DNA from: Flavobacterium gilvum
GTDB lineage: Bacteria > Bacteroidota > Bacteroidia > Flavobacteriales > Flavobacteriaceae
NCBI RefSeq assembly: GCF_001761465.1
Contig: NZ_CP017479.1
Span: forward strand, 3,906,001-3,970,000
Direction of reading: 5' to 3'
Length of the DNA stretch: 64,000 nt
In this document: positions 37,102 to 46,227 of the stretch, in pieces
Layout: each line of letters starts with the position of its first letter
How positions within the stretch are numbered: the stretch's first letter is position 1
Made by a program: the position numbers and the translations under genes
Notes under the pieces: model-generated
What the model was told of the DNA's origin: nothing
Database searches by the model: none
The model's input: the letters and a program-made list of their open reading frames with translations, nothing else

Positions 37102-38907
37102 ATGAACAAACCAAACCTTTTTAGCCAGAAAATAACATTATTACTGTTATTTTTTGGAATGAGTTTTTCTGCTTTTTCGCAAAGCAAAGAAATAAAATTA
37201 TGGGACAAAATCCCCGGCGCAATTGAAGATGCTAACTACAAGGAAGAATTTAGAAAAGATGATAAAGGAAATATAAACGGCATTCTAAAAGTAACCGAAC
37301 CCACCCTGAAAATATTTTTGGCAGAAAATAAAGGATTAAAAAATGCAGCTGTAATCATTTGTCCTGGTGGAGGCTATGCCGTTTTATCTCATGAAAAAGA
37401 AGGCGACAAAATAGCCAAATGGTTGCAATCTATCGGAGTTTCTGCATTTGTTTTAAAATACAGGTTGCCGAGCGATGTCATAATGAAGGATAAGACCATC
37501 GGTCCGTTACAAGATGCTCAAGAAGCTATAAGAATATTACGAAGAAATGCCGCAGAATGGAATCTTGATCCAGCAAAAATTGGCATCATGGGCTTTTCGG
37601 CTGGAGGTCATTTGGCCTCAACTTTGTCCACACATTATAATGACAAAGTATATGAATCCAAAGACGACACCAGTGCCCGCCCCGATTTTTCAATGTTGAT
37701 TTATCCTGTGATTTCTATGGAAGACGGAATAACACACAGCGGATCCAAACAAAACCTTCTAGGAAAAACCCCTAGCGGTGAATTGGTTGCCAAATATTCT
37801 AACGAAAAAAAGGTTAACGAAAACACACCAAAAACATTCCTGGTTCACGCCACCGATGACAAAGCCGTTCCTGTTGAAAACAGCATCAATTATTATTTGG
37901 CTTTAAAACAAAATAAAGTTCCTGCCGAAATGCATCTGTATGAAAACGGTGGTCACGGTTTTGGATTGGGAGTTGCAGGCACCAATAAAAACTGGTCAAA
38001 TGCCTGCGAAAAATGGCTGATTGCCAATGGTTTTATTCAAATACCAGACACTTATTTGTTTGCTTATTTCAAAGGAAACGGAGAAGATGGCCTGCATTTA
38101 GCTTCAAGTAATGATGGTTACAAATGGGAAGCTTTAAAAAAAGATGCCTCATTTTTGACTCCGGAAGTTGGCAAAGACAAATTAATGAGAGACCCTTGCG
38201 TTATCAAAGGCGGTGACGGATTGTACCACATGGTTTGGACAGTAAGCTGGACAGACAAAGGAATTGGTTATGCCTCGTCAAAGGATATGATTCATTGGTC
38301 AAAACAGGAGTTTTTACCGGTAATGTCCCATGAAAACAAAACCCGCAACACTTGGGCACCAGAAATCACTTATGACGAAAATTCAAAAACCTATATGATT
38401 TATTGGGCATCAACCATTGAAGGTAAATTTCCTGAAACCCAGTCAAATGAGGAAAAAGGATATAACCATAGAATTTACTATACAACAACCAAAGATTTCA
38501 AAAAATTCAAACCCACAAAACTGCTTTATGAACCTGGTTTCAATGTCATCGATGCCACTATTGTAAAACAAGGCGAAGGATATACAATGTATCTAAAAGA
38601 CGAAACAAAAGTTCCGGTTCAGAAAAATCTAAAAACAGCTTTCAGTAAAAATCTAACAGGCCCTTATACCAAAGCAAGCGAACCTATTACTGGCAATTAT
38701 TGGGCTGAAGGACCAACCGCAATCCAAATAAATGGAGAATGGATAGTTTATTTTGATAAATACACTCAGAAAAAATACGGAGCTGTAAAGCAAAATTCTA
38801 AAGGTTGGGAGGACATATCAGATCAAATTAGTTTTCCTGCAGGAACACGCCACGGAACGGTTATCAGGGTTCCCGCCGAAGTTATTACCAATTTGAAGAA
38901 AGAATAA
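37102..38907 (+). CDS. Bifunctional alpha/beta-hydrolase esterase fused to GH43-like propeller
   Basis: The 601-residue exported protein has a signal peptide (to about residue 27, FSAFSQ). Residues about 30-310 are an acetyl-xylan-esterase-type alpha/beta hydrolase: oxyanion HGGG-like PGGGYA, nucleophile Ser166 in GFSAGG, Asp about 252 and His285 in GGHGFG. Residues about 320-601 are a GH43-like five-bladed propeller with all three acidic positions visible (Asp in LMRDPCVIKG, Asp in NVIDATIV, Glu in WAEGPTAI). Deacetylation and glycoside cleavage would be linked in one chain, which suits acetylated pectin. It is last in the GH106 unit and followed by a terminator. Confidence 0.85.
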   Translation: MNKPNLFSQKITLLLLFFGMSFSAFSQSKEIKLWDKIPGAIEDANYKEEFRKDDKGNINGILKVTEPTLKIFLAENKGLKNAAVIICPGGGYAVLSHEKEGDKIAKWLQSIGVSAFVLKYRLPSDVIMKDKTIGPLQDAQEAIRILRRNAAEWNLDPAKIGIMGFSAGGHLASTLSTHYNDKVYESKDDTSARPDFSMLIYPVISMEDGITHSGSKQNLLGKTPSGELVAKYSNEKKVNENTPKTFLVHATDDKAVPVENSINYYLALKQNKVPAEMHLYENGGHGFGLGVAGTNKNWSNACEKWLIANGFIQIPDTYLFAYFKGNGEDGLHLASSNDGYKWEALKKDASFLTPEVGKDKLMRDPCVIKGGDGLYHMVWTVSWTDKGIGYASSKDMIHWSKQEFLPVMSHENKTRNTWAPEITYDENSKTYMIYWASTIEGKFPETQSNEEKGYNHRIYYTTTKDFKKFKPTKLLYEPGFNVIDATIVKQGEGYTMYLKDETKVPVQKNLKTAFSKNLTGPYTKASEPITGNYWAEGPTAIQINGEWIVYFDKYTQKKYGAVKQNSKGWEDISDQISFPAGTRHGTVIRVPAEVITNLKKE

Positions 38908-38933
38908 AAATCAATGTTGTTTCGATTAAATTT

Positions 38934-38968
38934 CAAAAGCCTGTAAATATTAATTTTACAGGCTTTTG
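38934..38968. terminator. Bidirectional intrinsic terminator at right end of PUL
   Basis: Perfect 14-bp stem CAAAAGCCTGTAAA / TTTACAGGCTTTTG with a 7-nt loop and T/A-rich flanks, between convergent genes. Confidence 0.9.
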
Positions 38969-38992
38969 TTTTTATTACATTTTTAAGAATCT

Positions 38993-39505
38993 TTATCCTT
39001 CATCCTCTTCTTCATCTTCATGATCAAAATTAAAGAAATCATCAGGATTCAATGGAATATCAGCATCGGGGTCTTTATCATGCGCATTTACACCGGGCGG
39101 ATTAAACAAACCCCATTCATCCTTAATATAATTCCAAACATCAAAACTTGCTACCCAATCAATAAACAGCATTCGAAACTCATCTATTTCCTTTCTAAGC
39201 AAATCGATATACTCAACATTTTCAATCCCATGATAGTGAAGGCTTCCTGCATGAACATACAAATCTCGAGCTGCCTTCCGGATAATCGCAGCATTTTCCA
39301 TCCGCAAATCATATAAATCACCCGCTTCTGCATTAACAATTTTTGCAGGGATTATTATGGCATCTTCCAACATAAATCGAACGCTTGTTTCCTGCAAAAT
39401 TTCATCATCTTTTGGAATAATCTGAACTAAACCTTCAGTCAACTTAAATATTTGTTCTGCCTTTTGATAAATAGGCATATTATGGATTTTATCTAATTTT
39501 GACAT
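38993..39505 (-). CDS. Four-helix-bundle-like protein with acidic tail
   Basis: The 170-residue cytoplasmic protein is helical by composition. PIYQKAEQIFKLTEGLVQIIP and the later IIIPAKIVNAEAGD resemble the four-helix-bundle (S23/IVP-like) family, in which a YEKA...IPANIAEG pattern recurs. The C-terminus is strongly acidic (FDHEDEEEDEG). No enzymatic motif is seen and the role is unknown. A Bacteroidota promoter is visible upstream at 39554-39586. Confidence 0.75.
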   Translation of the reverse strand: MSKLDKIHNMPIYQKAEQIFKLTEGLVQIIPKDDEILQETSVRFMLEDAIIIPAKIVNAEAGDLYDLRMENAAIIRKAARDLYVHAGSLHYHGIENVEYIDLLRKEIDEFRMLFIDWVASFDVWNYIKDEWGLFNPPGVNAHDKDPDADIPLNPDDFFNFDHEDEEEDEG

Positions 39506-39553
39506 TCATTGTTGTTTTACATTATTACAGATTTAATTCGCTTCATAACTACA

Positions 39554-39586
39554 CAAATCTACTATTTTAGGACTAATGCCAAACAA
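39554..39586 (-). promoter_or_regulatory. Bacteroidota-type promoter for the 38993 gene
   Basis: Minus strand TTG (39586-39584), 22-bp spacer, TAGATTTG (39561-39554). The -7 box ends 48 bp before the ATG at 39505. Confidence 0.55.
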
Positions 39587-39623
39587 ATAAAAATCTAAAT
39601 TTATACTTTTATAATATCATAAA

Positions 39624-40193
39624 ATGTTCGCTATGGAAAAAACCTATTCTCTTGTTATTCATCCTTCCGAGTCTATTCTTGCTTTGGTGAAATCAATAAA
39701 AGAACAACTGGCGACAGAAGTGGGTTGGTTCAACAGTAAAAATTCGGTGGGGCATATTACCATCTGCGAGTTTAAAGCAACCGAAAAACAATTAGAGAAC
39801 ATCAAAAATAAAATCCAAAAAATATGCGATACCCTCTCGGCTGTAAATGTACACTTGAATGAATTTAGTTCCTTTCCCAACGGTGCTTTTTTCATTGCTC
39901 CCGACAAGGATTCTCATAAAAACCTGAAGCACATCATGAAACAATTTCACAAATCTTTGTTGATTCCTAATATGCTCAAAAGCGACAATCCTCACCTCTC
40001 CATAGCCCGAAGACTCAAACCCGAAAATCTTGCCAAAGCCAATAAAATGTTTACCTCAATAGATCTGAATTTTATCTGTGACAGTGTGGTTTTGAGACAA
40101 TTTGACGAGCAAATAAAACAGTTTTTTGTTATTGATACTTTAAAATTCGGGGACAATCCAAAAAGTAACATTATTCAAGGGACTCTTTTTTAG
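39624..40193 (+). CDS. 2H phosphoesterase (2'-5' RNA ligase-like)
   Basis: The 189-residue soluble protein has the two histidine motifs of the 2H superfamily, HITI (in GHITICEFKA) and HLSI (in PHLSIARRL), spaced as in the LigT/YjcG group. These enzymes act on 2',3'-cyclic phosphates or 2'-5' linkages in RNA or nucleotides; the actual substrate is not known. ATG 39633 is an equally possible start. It stands alone, divergent from the four-helix-bundle gene. Confidence 0.83.
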   Translation: MFAMEKTYSLVIHPSESILALVKSIKEQLATEVGWFNSKNSVGHITICEFKATEKQLENIKNKIQKICDTLSAVNVHLNEFSSFPNGAFFIAPDKDSHKNLKHIMKQFHKSLLIPNMLKSDNPHLSIARRLKPENLAKANKMFTSIDLNFICDSVVLRQFDEQIKQFFVIDTLKFGDNPKSNIIQGTLF

Positions 40194-40292
40194 TATTTAT
40201 TTATGATTTTTTTTACAAAACAAAAAAAATGGAATAGCAAAAAGAACTAAATTGCAGTTTAAAAAGAATACTATTTTTCCAAAAAGTTATCA

Positions 40293-41483
40293 ATGAAATT
40301 TGCAATAAAATACACCCTCATCATCGCTCTTTTGTTTTTTGTTTCTATTACAAAAGCACAAAAACAAGATATCAATTTCATAGAAAACGATTATAAATCA
40401 GCACTTGAAAAAGCCAAATCGATTAAGAAACCAATTTTTATAATGGTTTATGCCACTTGGTGCCCTCATTGCAACAAAATGAAAAGCACCGTTTTAAAAG
40501 ATCCTGTTGTAGTCGATTTTTTGAACACAAATTACATCAATGTTTCAATAAATGGTGAATCGGAAACAGGAAAGGATTTTATGAAAAATTTTAACGTAAC
40601 TTCTTTTCCCACCTATTTATACCTGAATGAAAATGAAACCCATCTGTACAGCACCGGTGGAGAATTTACTTCTGAAGAATTTATTTTGGAATCCAAAAAA
40701 GCTTTAAACCCAAACACACAAATACCAAATCTGGAAAAAAAATTCAATGACGATAATCGAAGTCCTGAAAACTGTCTTCTTTATTTGAGTGCCATTAGAA
40801 AGAGCATTGAAAAATACAAAACGGATGATGTTGTTGCAAAATACTTGGCAACTCAACCAAAAGATCAACTGTTTACAGCTATAAATTGGAGAATTATTGC
40901 CTTTGGTCTTAATAAATTGGACACCAAAGAGTTTGATTTTGTTTTAAATCACCAAAGTGATTTTGCCAAAGTTTCTTCTCCTAAAAGAGTCGATGCCAAA
41001 ATTGTAAGTGTGGTAAATCAAACCCTGACTCATAACATGGAAAATCTGGATTCTATTACCTACGACAAGAACCGAATTATTGCAAAAAATATTAATTCGA
41101 AAAAAGTAGATTCTTTAGTTTTCAAATACGATTTACAAATGTATGAAGCCTGTAAATGCTGGACAAAATACAAGCAAACCACATTAGAATCTGTACAAAA
41201 ATTGGTTTGGAATGATTACAAAACCATTAATGAAATCTCAAAAAATTATGTCCTTCATGTAAAGGAAAAGAAAGATTTACAAACAACTATTATCTGGGCA
41301 AAAAAGTCGCTGGAATTAAACAATTCAGCCGAGAGCAATTTTTTGCTTGCGCGTTTATACAACAAAATAAAGGATAAAAAATCGGCCACAGAATACGCCC
41401 GAAAGGCCAAAGCTATCATTACTGCCATGGGTTGGGATACCAAAGAAATAGATCAGTTTTATCTGGAATTGGGGATAAAGTAA
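40293..41483 (+). CDS. Exported thioredoxin-fold protein
   Basis: The 396-residue protein has a signal peptide (FVSITKAQ). Residues about 30-140 form a thioredoxin domain with the redox motif ATWCPHCNKM and the cis-Pro loop TSFPTYLYL. The following 250 residues are helical with TPR-like pairs near the end (NFLLARLYNKIKDKKSATEYARKAKA). It probably reduces or shuffles disulfides in the periplasm; a specific partner cannot be named. It is a single-gene unit. Confidence 0.85.
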   Translation: MKFAIKYTLIIALLFFVSITKAQKQDINFIENDYKSALEKAKSIKKPIFIMVYATWCPHCNKMKSTVLKDPVVVDFLNTNYINVSINGESETGKDFMKNFNVTSFPTYLYLNENETHLYSTGGEFTSEEFILESKKALNPNTQIPNLEKKFNDDNRSPENCLLYLSAIRKSIEKYKTDDVVAKYLATQPKDQLFTAINWRIIAFGLNKLDTKEFDFVLNHQSDFAKVSSPKRVDAKIVSVVNQTLTHNMENLDSITYDKNRIIAKNINSKKVDSLVFKYDLQMYEACKCWTKYKQTTLESVQKLVWNDYKTINEISKNYVLHVKEKKDLQTTIIWAKKSLELNNSAESNFLLARLYNKIKDKKSATEYARKAKAIITAMGWDTKEIDQFYLELGIK

Positions 41484-41667
41484 ATTTTATTTCTAAGGAT
41501 TTTTAGCTTTTTTTTGGATACAACATTTTTTTTGAAAGAAACCTTTCAGGATTCTTTATCAATTTTGCTAAAAAAAAGCTACTACTTTTTGAACTAAAAA
41601 AACAACAAAATACCAATTAAAATACTTATATTCAATGTTTTAAAATCACACTTTTAAATTTAATCCT

Positions 41668-42726
41668 ATGGAAACCACAAATGTAAAAGCTTACGGTACC
41701 GAAGCAGCAGACGCCCCTTTAAAACAAATGGATATCCAACGCAGAAACGCTTCTGCAAAAGATATTGAAATTGATATTTTGTATTGTGGCGTTTGTCACT
41801 CCGATTTGCACACTGCCAGAAACGACTGGGGATTTACGACTTATCCAACAGTTGTTGGTCACGAAATTGTTGGAAAAGTAACCAAAGTAGGAAGCGAAGT
41901 AACCAAACTTAAAGTGGGCGATTTTGCCGCTGTAGGATGTTTGGTAGGTTCCTGCCACACCTGTGACAATTGCAAACACGATTTAGAACAATATTGCTCC
42001 AATGGATGGATTGGAACCTACAACAGTCCGGACAAATATTTGGGCGGAATGACTTATGGAGGTTACTCCGAAAAAATTGTGGTTGAAGAACACTTTGTGC
42101 TAAAAGTACCTGCTAATCTTAATCTTGCCGCTACAGCTCCTCTACTTTGTGCGGGAATAACCACTTGGTCTCCACTTCGTCACTGGAAAGTTGGAAAAGG
42201 AAGCAAAGTTGCCGTTGTAGGATTGGGTGGATTGGGACATATGGCCATAAAACTTGCCAAAGGTCTTGGTGCCGAAGTCACCCTTTTTTCAAGAACACCC
42301 GGTAAAGAAAAAGATGCCTTGGAGCTTGGTGCTGATGCTGTAATTATTTCGACTGAGACAAGTCAAATGGCAGCTGTAGGAGGAAAATTTGATTTAATTA
42401 TTGACACCGTTCCTTATGTTCATGACATAAATCCTTATGTTGCAACTTTGAATACCAATGGAACACTGGTTTTGGTGGGTTATTTAGGCGGCTTGGAACC
42501 GTTTTTAAACACTGTACCGATGATAATGGGAAGAAAATCTGTTGCAGGCTCTCTGATTGGCGGTATCGCCGAAACTCAGGAAATGCTTGACTTTTGTGGA
42601 GAACATAACATTGTCTCTGAAATTGAAATAATTAAAATGCAAGAGATTAATGAAGCCTATGAAAGAATGCTAAAAAGTGATGTTCGTTATCGCTTTGTAA
42701 TTGATATGGCTTCGCTTAAAGCCTAA
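41668..42726 (+). CDS. Zinc-dependent NAD(P) alcohol dehydrogenase (YahK/CAD type)
   Basis: The 352-residue medium-chain dehydrogenase has catalytic zinc ligands CGVCHSDLH and GHEIVG with a later Cys in LLCAGITTWSPL. The structural zinc motif is CLVGSCHTCDNCKHDLEQYC. The nucleotide-binding glycine motif is VVGLGGLGHMAIKLA. It fits the cinnamyl-alcohol/aldehyde reductase subgroup, which usually reduces a range of aldehydes with NADPH. It is cytoplasmic and monocistronic, followed by a palindrome and terminator. Confidence 0.92.
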   Translation: METTNVKAYGTEAADAPLKQMDIQRRNASAKDIEIDILYCGVCHSDLHTARNDWGFTTYPTVVGHEIVGKVTKVGSEVTKLKVGDFAAVGCLVGSCHTCDNCKHDLEQYCSNGWIGTYNSPDKYLGGMTYGGYSEKIVVEEHFVLKVPANLNLAATAPLLCAGITTWSPLRHWKVGKGSKVAVVGLGGLGHMAIKLAKGLGAEVTLFSRTPGKEKDALELGADAVIISTETSQMAAVGGKFDLIIDTVPYVHDINPYVATLNTNGTLVLVGYLGGLEPFLNTVPMIMGRKSVAGSLIGGIAETQEMLDFCGEHNIVSEIEIIKMQEINEAYERMLKSDVRYRFVIDMASLKA

Positions 42727-42731
42727 TTTGC

Positions 42732-42760
42732 GTAGAGACGTTGCACTGCAACGTCTCTAC
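42732..42760. repeat. 29-bp palindrome GTAGAGACGTTGCA
   Basis: Perfect 14-bp arms (GTAGAGACGTTGCA and complement) around one central base, immediately after the alcohol dehydrogenase stop. The similar word GTAGA...TCTAC occurs in the hairpin at 6542-6580. It is an interspersed flavobacterial-type repeat. Confidence 0.8.
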
Positions 42761-42767
42761 TAAAGAG

Positions 42768-42806
42768 AAAACCGTTACTACTTTGACATCAAGTGGTAAC
42801 GGTTTT
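42768..42806. terminator. Intrinsic terminator between convergent genes
   Basis: Stem AAAACCGTTAC / GTAACGGTTTT (42768-42778 and 42796-42806) with an inner ACTT/AAGT pairing, between the alcohol dehydrogenase and the cytochrome c gene. Confidence 0.82.
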
Positions 42807-42839
42807 ATTGAAAAAAATGATTTGGGTACTAATTCAAAA

Positions 42840-43241
42840 TTATTTTTTTTCTAATTCTCGTATATAGTTGACCAGTTTCCATCTTTGGTCATCTGTTAAA
42901 ATTCCAAAATAAGTAGCCATTGAAGCATTCCCGTGGGTGATTTTCCAAAAAATTGCACCGTCTGACTGATTTTTTACATTTAATGCTAATAAGTTTGCGG
43001 GACGAGGCTGCATGTTAACGCCTGCTTCTCCATTCCCCTGACCTTTAACACCGTGACACAAAACACACATTTCATTGAAAATTACTCCGCCTTCTTTAAT
43101 GGCATTCTGATTTCCTGCAAATGGGTTTTTTAAAGAGCTCGAATATTCTGGTGCAACCCAGCTAATTTCTTGCGCTATACTTTTTGTACCTGACACAATT
43201 AGTAAAGCAAACACAACTAAAAGTTTAATTTCTGCTTTCAT
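42840..43241 (-). CDS. Small c-type cytochrome
   Basis: The 133-residue protein has a signal peptide (SGTKSIAQ). It contains one haem-binding motif CVLCH and a distal Met candidate in GNASMATYFG, followed by LTDDQRWKLVNYIREL, typical of the class I monohaem cytochrome c family. It would carry electrons in the periplasm; no partner oxidase or dehydrogenase is adjacent. TAAATTTG lies upstream on the minus strand, but its TTG box is too close (14 bp), so the promoter is uncertain. Confidence 0.87.
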   Translation of the reverse strand: MKAEIKLLVVFALLIVSGTKSIAQEISWVAPEYSSSLKNPFAGNQNAIKEGGVIFNEMCVLCHGVKGQGNGEAGVNMQPRPANLLALNVKNQSDGAIFWKITHGNASMATYFGILTDDQRWKLVNYIRELEKK

Positions 43242-43570
43242 GGCCTGATGTTTTATTATATAACAAATTTATGAAAACGTTGTAGCAAGAAAGCTGATAT
43301 TTATCATGAAATCATGAATTTTATAAAGAAAAACCAAAATAACGACACAAAATTAAACAATCCATAAATAAATTAAATTATAGTGATGATTTAATAAAAT
43401 AATTAACCAAGACAACACAATAAAATCACCTTTTTTAACCAAAATTAATTTCATTATTTATTTGTCAGTAAAGAAATAACTGTCTTTTTTTGATTACTGT
43501 TTTAACGACCTCTTTTTAATTAAAAAAATGTCCTTATAACATATTTTGAAGCACAAAGTGAAATGTTTTC

Positions 43571-43723
43571 TTATAAATTATAAAACGCTTTAATTAGAAA
43601 GCGAATTAATAAGTAGAGAATTGCAGATATCAAAGCTAAGGCAATTATGAAGGTGATAATATTGATGACAATATTCGGAACAAAACTCAGCTTAGGATGC
43701 ACATAAAAAGGCTCACGATGCAA
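43571..43723 (-). CDS. Possible small single-pass membrane protein
   Basis: In the 708-bp gap 43242-43949 one minus-strand frame is open from about 43790 to the TAA at 43571. It encodes a basic segment (VHGRLHREPFYVHP), a strongly hydrophobic helix (NIVINIITFIIALALISAIL) and a short basic tail. No ATG is present; TTG 43723 or GTG 43702 would be the start, giving 50 or 43 residues. It may be a genuine small protein, a remnant, or chance. The rest of the gap is AT-rich with no other coding signal. Confidence 0.28.
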   Translation of the reverse strand: MHREPFYVHPKLSFVPNIVINIITFIIALALISAILYLLIRFLIKAFYNL

Positions 43724-43899
43724 TCGTCCGTGGACATTCCGGGCAGCTATTTTTATTCTCTTTTTGATGCTTCGCTTTTTTAGATTACAATATTATGGAC
43801 TGTGGATTATTCTATACAAATATAATCAATTCAAAAACAAGATTTTATAATCAGCATCAAAACAATTAATTGCTATTTCATTCTTTTTGCCAATAAAAA

Positions 43900-43927
43900 A
43901 CCGTCTCACTTTTTGGAATGAGACGGT
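43900..43927 (-). terminator. Intrinsic terminator after the aldehyde dehydrogenase
   Basis: Stem ACCGTCTCA / TGAGACGGT with a 10-nt loop and a T-tract on the minus strand, 22 bp after the stop. Confidence 0.87.
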
Positions 43928-43949
43928 CTTAAAATTGTTTTAAAATCGA

Positions 43950-45530
43950 TTACAAAATATAATCGGTATTGATGAAATTCGATTCTTTGCTATTCAATAA
44001 ATCCTGTAAAATTTCATTGTTATAAGCATTATCTTTTGAAGCGACAAAAGTTCTGATAGAGAACGAACGCAAAGCATCATGAATACTCAATGTTCCTGTA
44101 GCAGAATCTTTTCTTCCTGTAAAAGGAAAAATATCTGGTCCTCTTTGGCAAGAACTGTTCAGGTTTACTCTACAAACTAAGTTTACCAAAGTATCAATAA
44201 GCGGCGCAATAGTTTTGATGTTTTTTCCAAACAAACTTACCTGTTGTCCGTAATTTGACTCAGCCATATCATTCAACGGTTCTTGTATATCTTTGAATGT
44301 CAAAACCGGTACTACAGGTCCAAATTGTTCTTCATTATACACTCGCATTTCTTTACTTACCGGATACAAAATAGCCGGATAAATAAAATTATCAGTTCTT
44401 TTTCCTCCTTTTGCATTGATTACTTTAGCACCTTTTTCTTTTGCATCATTAATTAACTCCTCAATATAGGCAGGCTTTTCGGTTTCTGGAAGTGGCGTTA
44501 ATGCTACTCCTTTTTCCCAAGGATTCCCAAATTTCAAGGCATCAACCTTTTCGGCAAAGCGTTTGTTAAATTCAGCTGCTACATTTTCGTGTACATAAAT
44601 CAATTTCAAAGCTGTACAACGTTGCCCATTAAACGATAATGATCCTGTAATACATTCCTGGATAGCCAAATCCAAATCGGCATCTGGTAAAATTATCGCT
44701 GGGTTTTTGGCTTCTAATCCTAATACCAAACGAAGTCTGTTTTTGTTCGGATGCTGATCCTGTAAAGCGATAGCCGCCTTACTATTCCCAATCAAAGCTA
44801 AAATATCTACTTTTCCAGATTTCATTATTGGTGAAGCAATTTCGCGTCCTCTACCATAAACAATACTGATTACACCTTTAGGAAAACTATTTTTAAATGC
44901 TTCCAACAATGGAGAAATCAATAAAACACCGTGTTTTGCAGGCTTGAAGATTACTGGATTTCCCATAATCAAAGCTGGAATAAGCAACGTAAAAGTTTCG
45001 TTCAATGGATAATTATATGGTCCAAGACACAATACTACTCCAATAGGTCCTCTTCGAATCATGGCATTTATACCCTGTACTTTAGAAAAATGGGCTGAAT
45101 CACTATTTAATTCTTTATAGCTTTGAATAGTGTCATTTATGTATTCTACCGTTCTGTCAAATTCTTTTTCGGAATCACCAAGTGATTTTCCAATTTCCCA
45201 CATCAAAAGTTTAACTACTTCTGTTCGGGTTTCTTTCATTTTTTCGACAAACTTTTCCATGCATTTGATACGGTCAGCAACTTTCATTGTTGGCCACAAT
45301 CCTTGCCCATTATCAAAGGCTGCTCTTGCGGACTCGGCCACTTCAAGCGCTTCGGCCTCACCCATAAATGGAATAGAGCCTAATAATGTTGGTGCATATT
45401 TTTCGGTTGAAGATATTGTAGAATATACCGGTGTTGTTTTTCCGGTCCATTTTTTTAATTTTCCATTTACCAAATAAGTATCTTGAATCAGAGGGGCTGT
45501 TATTTGAAATTCTTCAGGTATTGTATTCAT
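43950..45530 (-). CDS. gapN: NADP-dependent glyceraldehyde-3-phosphate dehydrogenase-type aldehyde dehydrogenase
   Basis: The 526-residue aldehyde dehydrogenase superfamily member has cofactor-site residues [10 protein letters not shown], the catalytic Glu in [12 protein letters not shown] and the catalytic Cys in [14 protein letters not shown], a block typical of the GAPN branch. [17 protein letters not shown] with [14 protein letters not shown] near the C-terminus is also GAPN-like. GAPN oxidises glyceraldehyde-3-phosphate to 3-phosphoglycerate with NADP and gives NADPH without ATP. Assignment within the superfamily is likely, not certain. Monocistronic, with its own terminator. Confidence 0.8.
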   Translation of the reverse strand: MNTIPEEFQITAPLIQDTYLVNGKLKKWTGKTTPVYSTISSTEKYAPTLLGSIPFMGEAEALEVAESARAAFDNGQGLWPTMKVADRIKCMEKFVEKMKETRTEVVKLLMWEIGKSLGDSEKEFDRTVEYINDTIQSYKELNSDSAHFSKVQGINAMIRRGPIGVVLCLGPYNYPLNETFTLLIPALIMGNPVIFKPAKHGVLLISPLLEAFKNSFPKGVISIVYGRGREIASPIMKSGKVDILALIGNSKAAIALQDQHPNKNRLRLVLGLEAKNPAIILPDADLDLAIQECITGSLSFNGQRCTALKLIYVHENVAAEFNKRFAEKVDALKFGNPWEKGVALTPLPETEKPAYIEELINDAKEKGAKVINAKGGKRTDNFIYPAILYPVSKEMRVYNEEQFGPVVPVLTFKDIQEPLNDMAESNYGQQVSLFGKNIKTIAPLIDTLVNLVCRVNLNSSCQRGPDIFPFTGRKDSATGTLSIHDALRSFSIRTFVASKDNAYNNEILQDLLNSKESNFINTDYIL

Positions 45531-45568
45531 TCTTTGGTTATTTTGGTTTTCTTATTAAAACTTAAAAA

Positions 45569-45588
45569 AAAGAGGCTGGCGCCTCTTT
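45569..45588 (-). terminator. Intrinsic terminator after the rhodanese gene
   Basis: Stem AAAGAGGC / GCCTCTTT around a TGGC loop, followed by a run of T on the minus strand, 7 bp after the stop. Confidence 0.85.
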
Positions 45589-45595
45589 ATATATA

Positions 45596-45901
45596 TTATA
45601 CTAAATCGCCATCCCATTCTATTACTCCGCCGAGTAAATTATAAGCATTTTCTATGCCTAACTCATTCATTATTTCGCACGCTTTGGCGCTTCTCATTCC
45701 TGAGCGGCAATACACATAATAATTTTTGCTTTTATCCAATGCATTAATAGCATCGACAAACTCCTGTCCTTTATGAATATCTATGTTGATAGCTCCTTCG
45801 ATTATGCCTTGATTGCATTCGTCTTCGGTTCTTACATCCAATATCACAGCATTTTCATCAGCTTCAAATTGGGAAACCCATTCTTCTTGTGTTAAATTCA
45901 T
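45596..45901 (-). CDS. Single-domain rhodanese
   Basis: The 101-residue cytoplasmic protein has the rhodanese fold and active-site loop YCRSGMRSAKA with the persulfide-forming Cys. LDVRTEDECNQGIIEGAINIDI is the usual N-terminal signature. It transfers sulfane sulfur between thiols. It is divergent from the Crp/Fnr regulator, which heads the adjacent sulfur-related genes, so it probably belongs to the same response. Confidence 0.9.
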   Translation of the reverse strand: MNLTQEEWVSQFEADENAVILDVRTEDECNQGIIEGAINIDIHKGQEFVDAINALDKSKNYYVYCRSGMRSAKACEIMNELGIENAYNLLGGVIEWDGDLV

Positions 45902-46227
45902 AATTTATATTTTTTTGTAAAAATACAAGGTTTTTCTCAAACAATATACCTCTTTTTTGTGAATTAATCAAAAAATCAAAGAAAACGTTTTCGTAAAGCA
46001 TAATCTAAACAGTCAAAAAACATTCCTGTTTTTCCAAATTATGAATCTACTTTTTTGATTAAAATACAAAGCTGGTTAACCACATTCCAAAAAACATAAT
46101 GAATCTTCATTTTTTAAAACCTTTGGTTAAAATTTCGATAAAAAATAACTTTTTGTTCAAAATCGGTTATTATAAAACAGCTCACTTTTTTACTAATTTT
46201 ACACTCATTTCAAAATAAAAAATCTAA
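45902..46227. other. Divergent intergenic region, rhodanese / Crp-Fnr
   Basis: A 326-bp AT-rich stretch. A GAAAACGTTTTC palindrome sits at 45981-45992 and could be an operator. No reading frame and no convincing promoter box was found. Confidence 0.4.

Noticed and set aside
43264..43286. Promoter for the cytochrome c gene with TAAATTTG
   Set aside because: The -7 box is good but the nearest TTG is only 14 bp away, outside the usual 17-23 bp spacing, so it was not listed as a feature.
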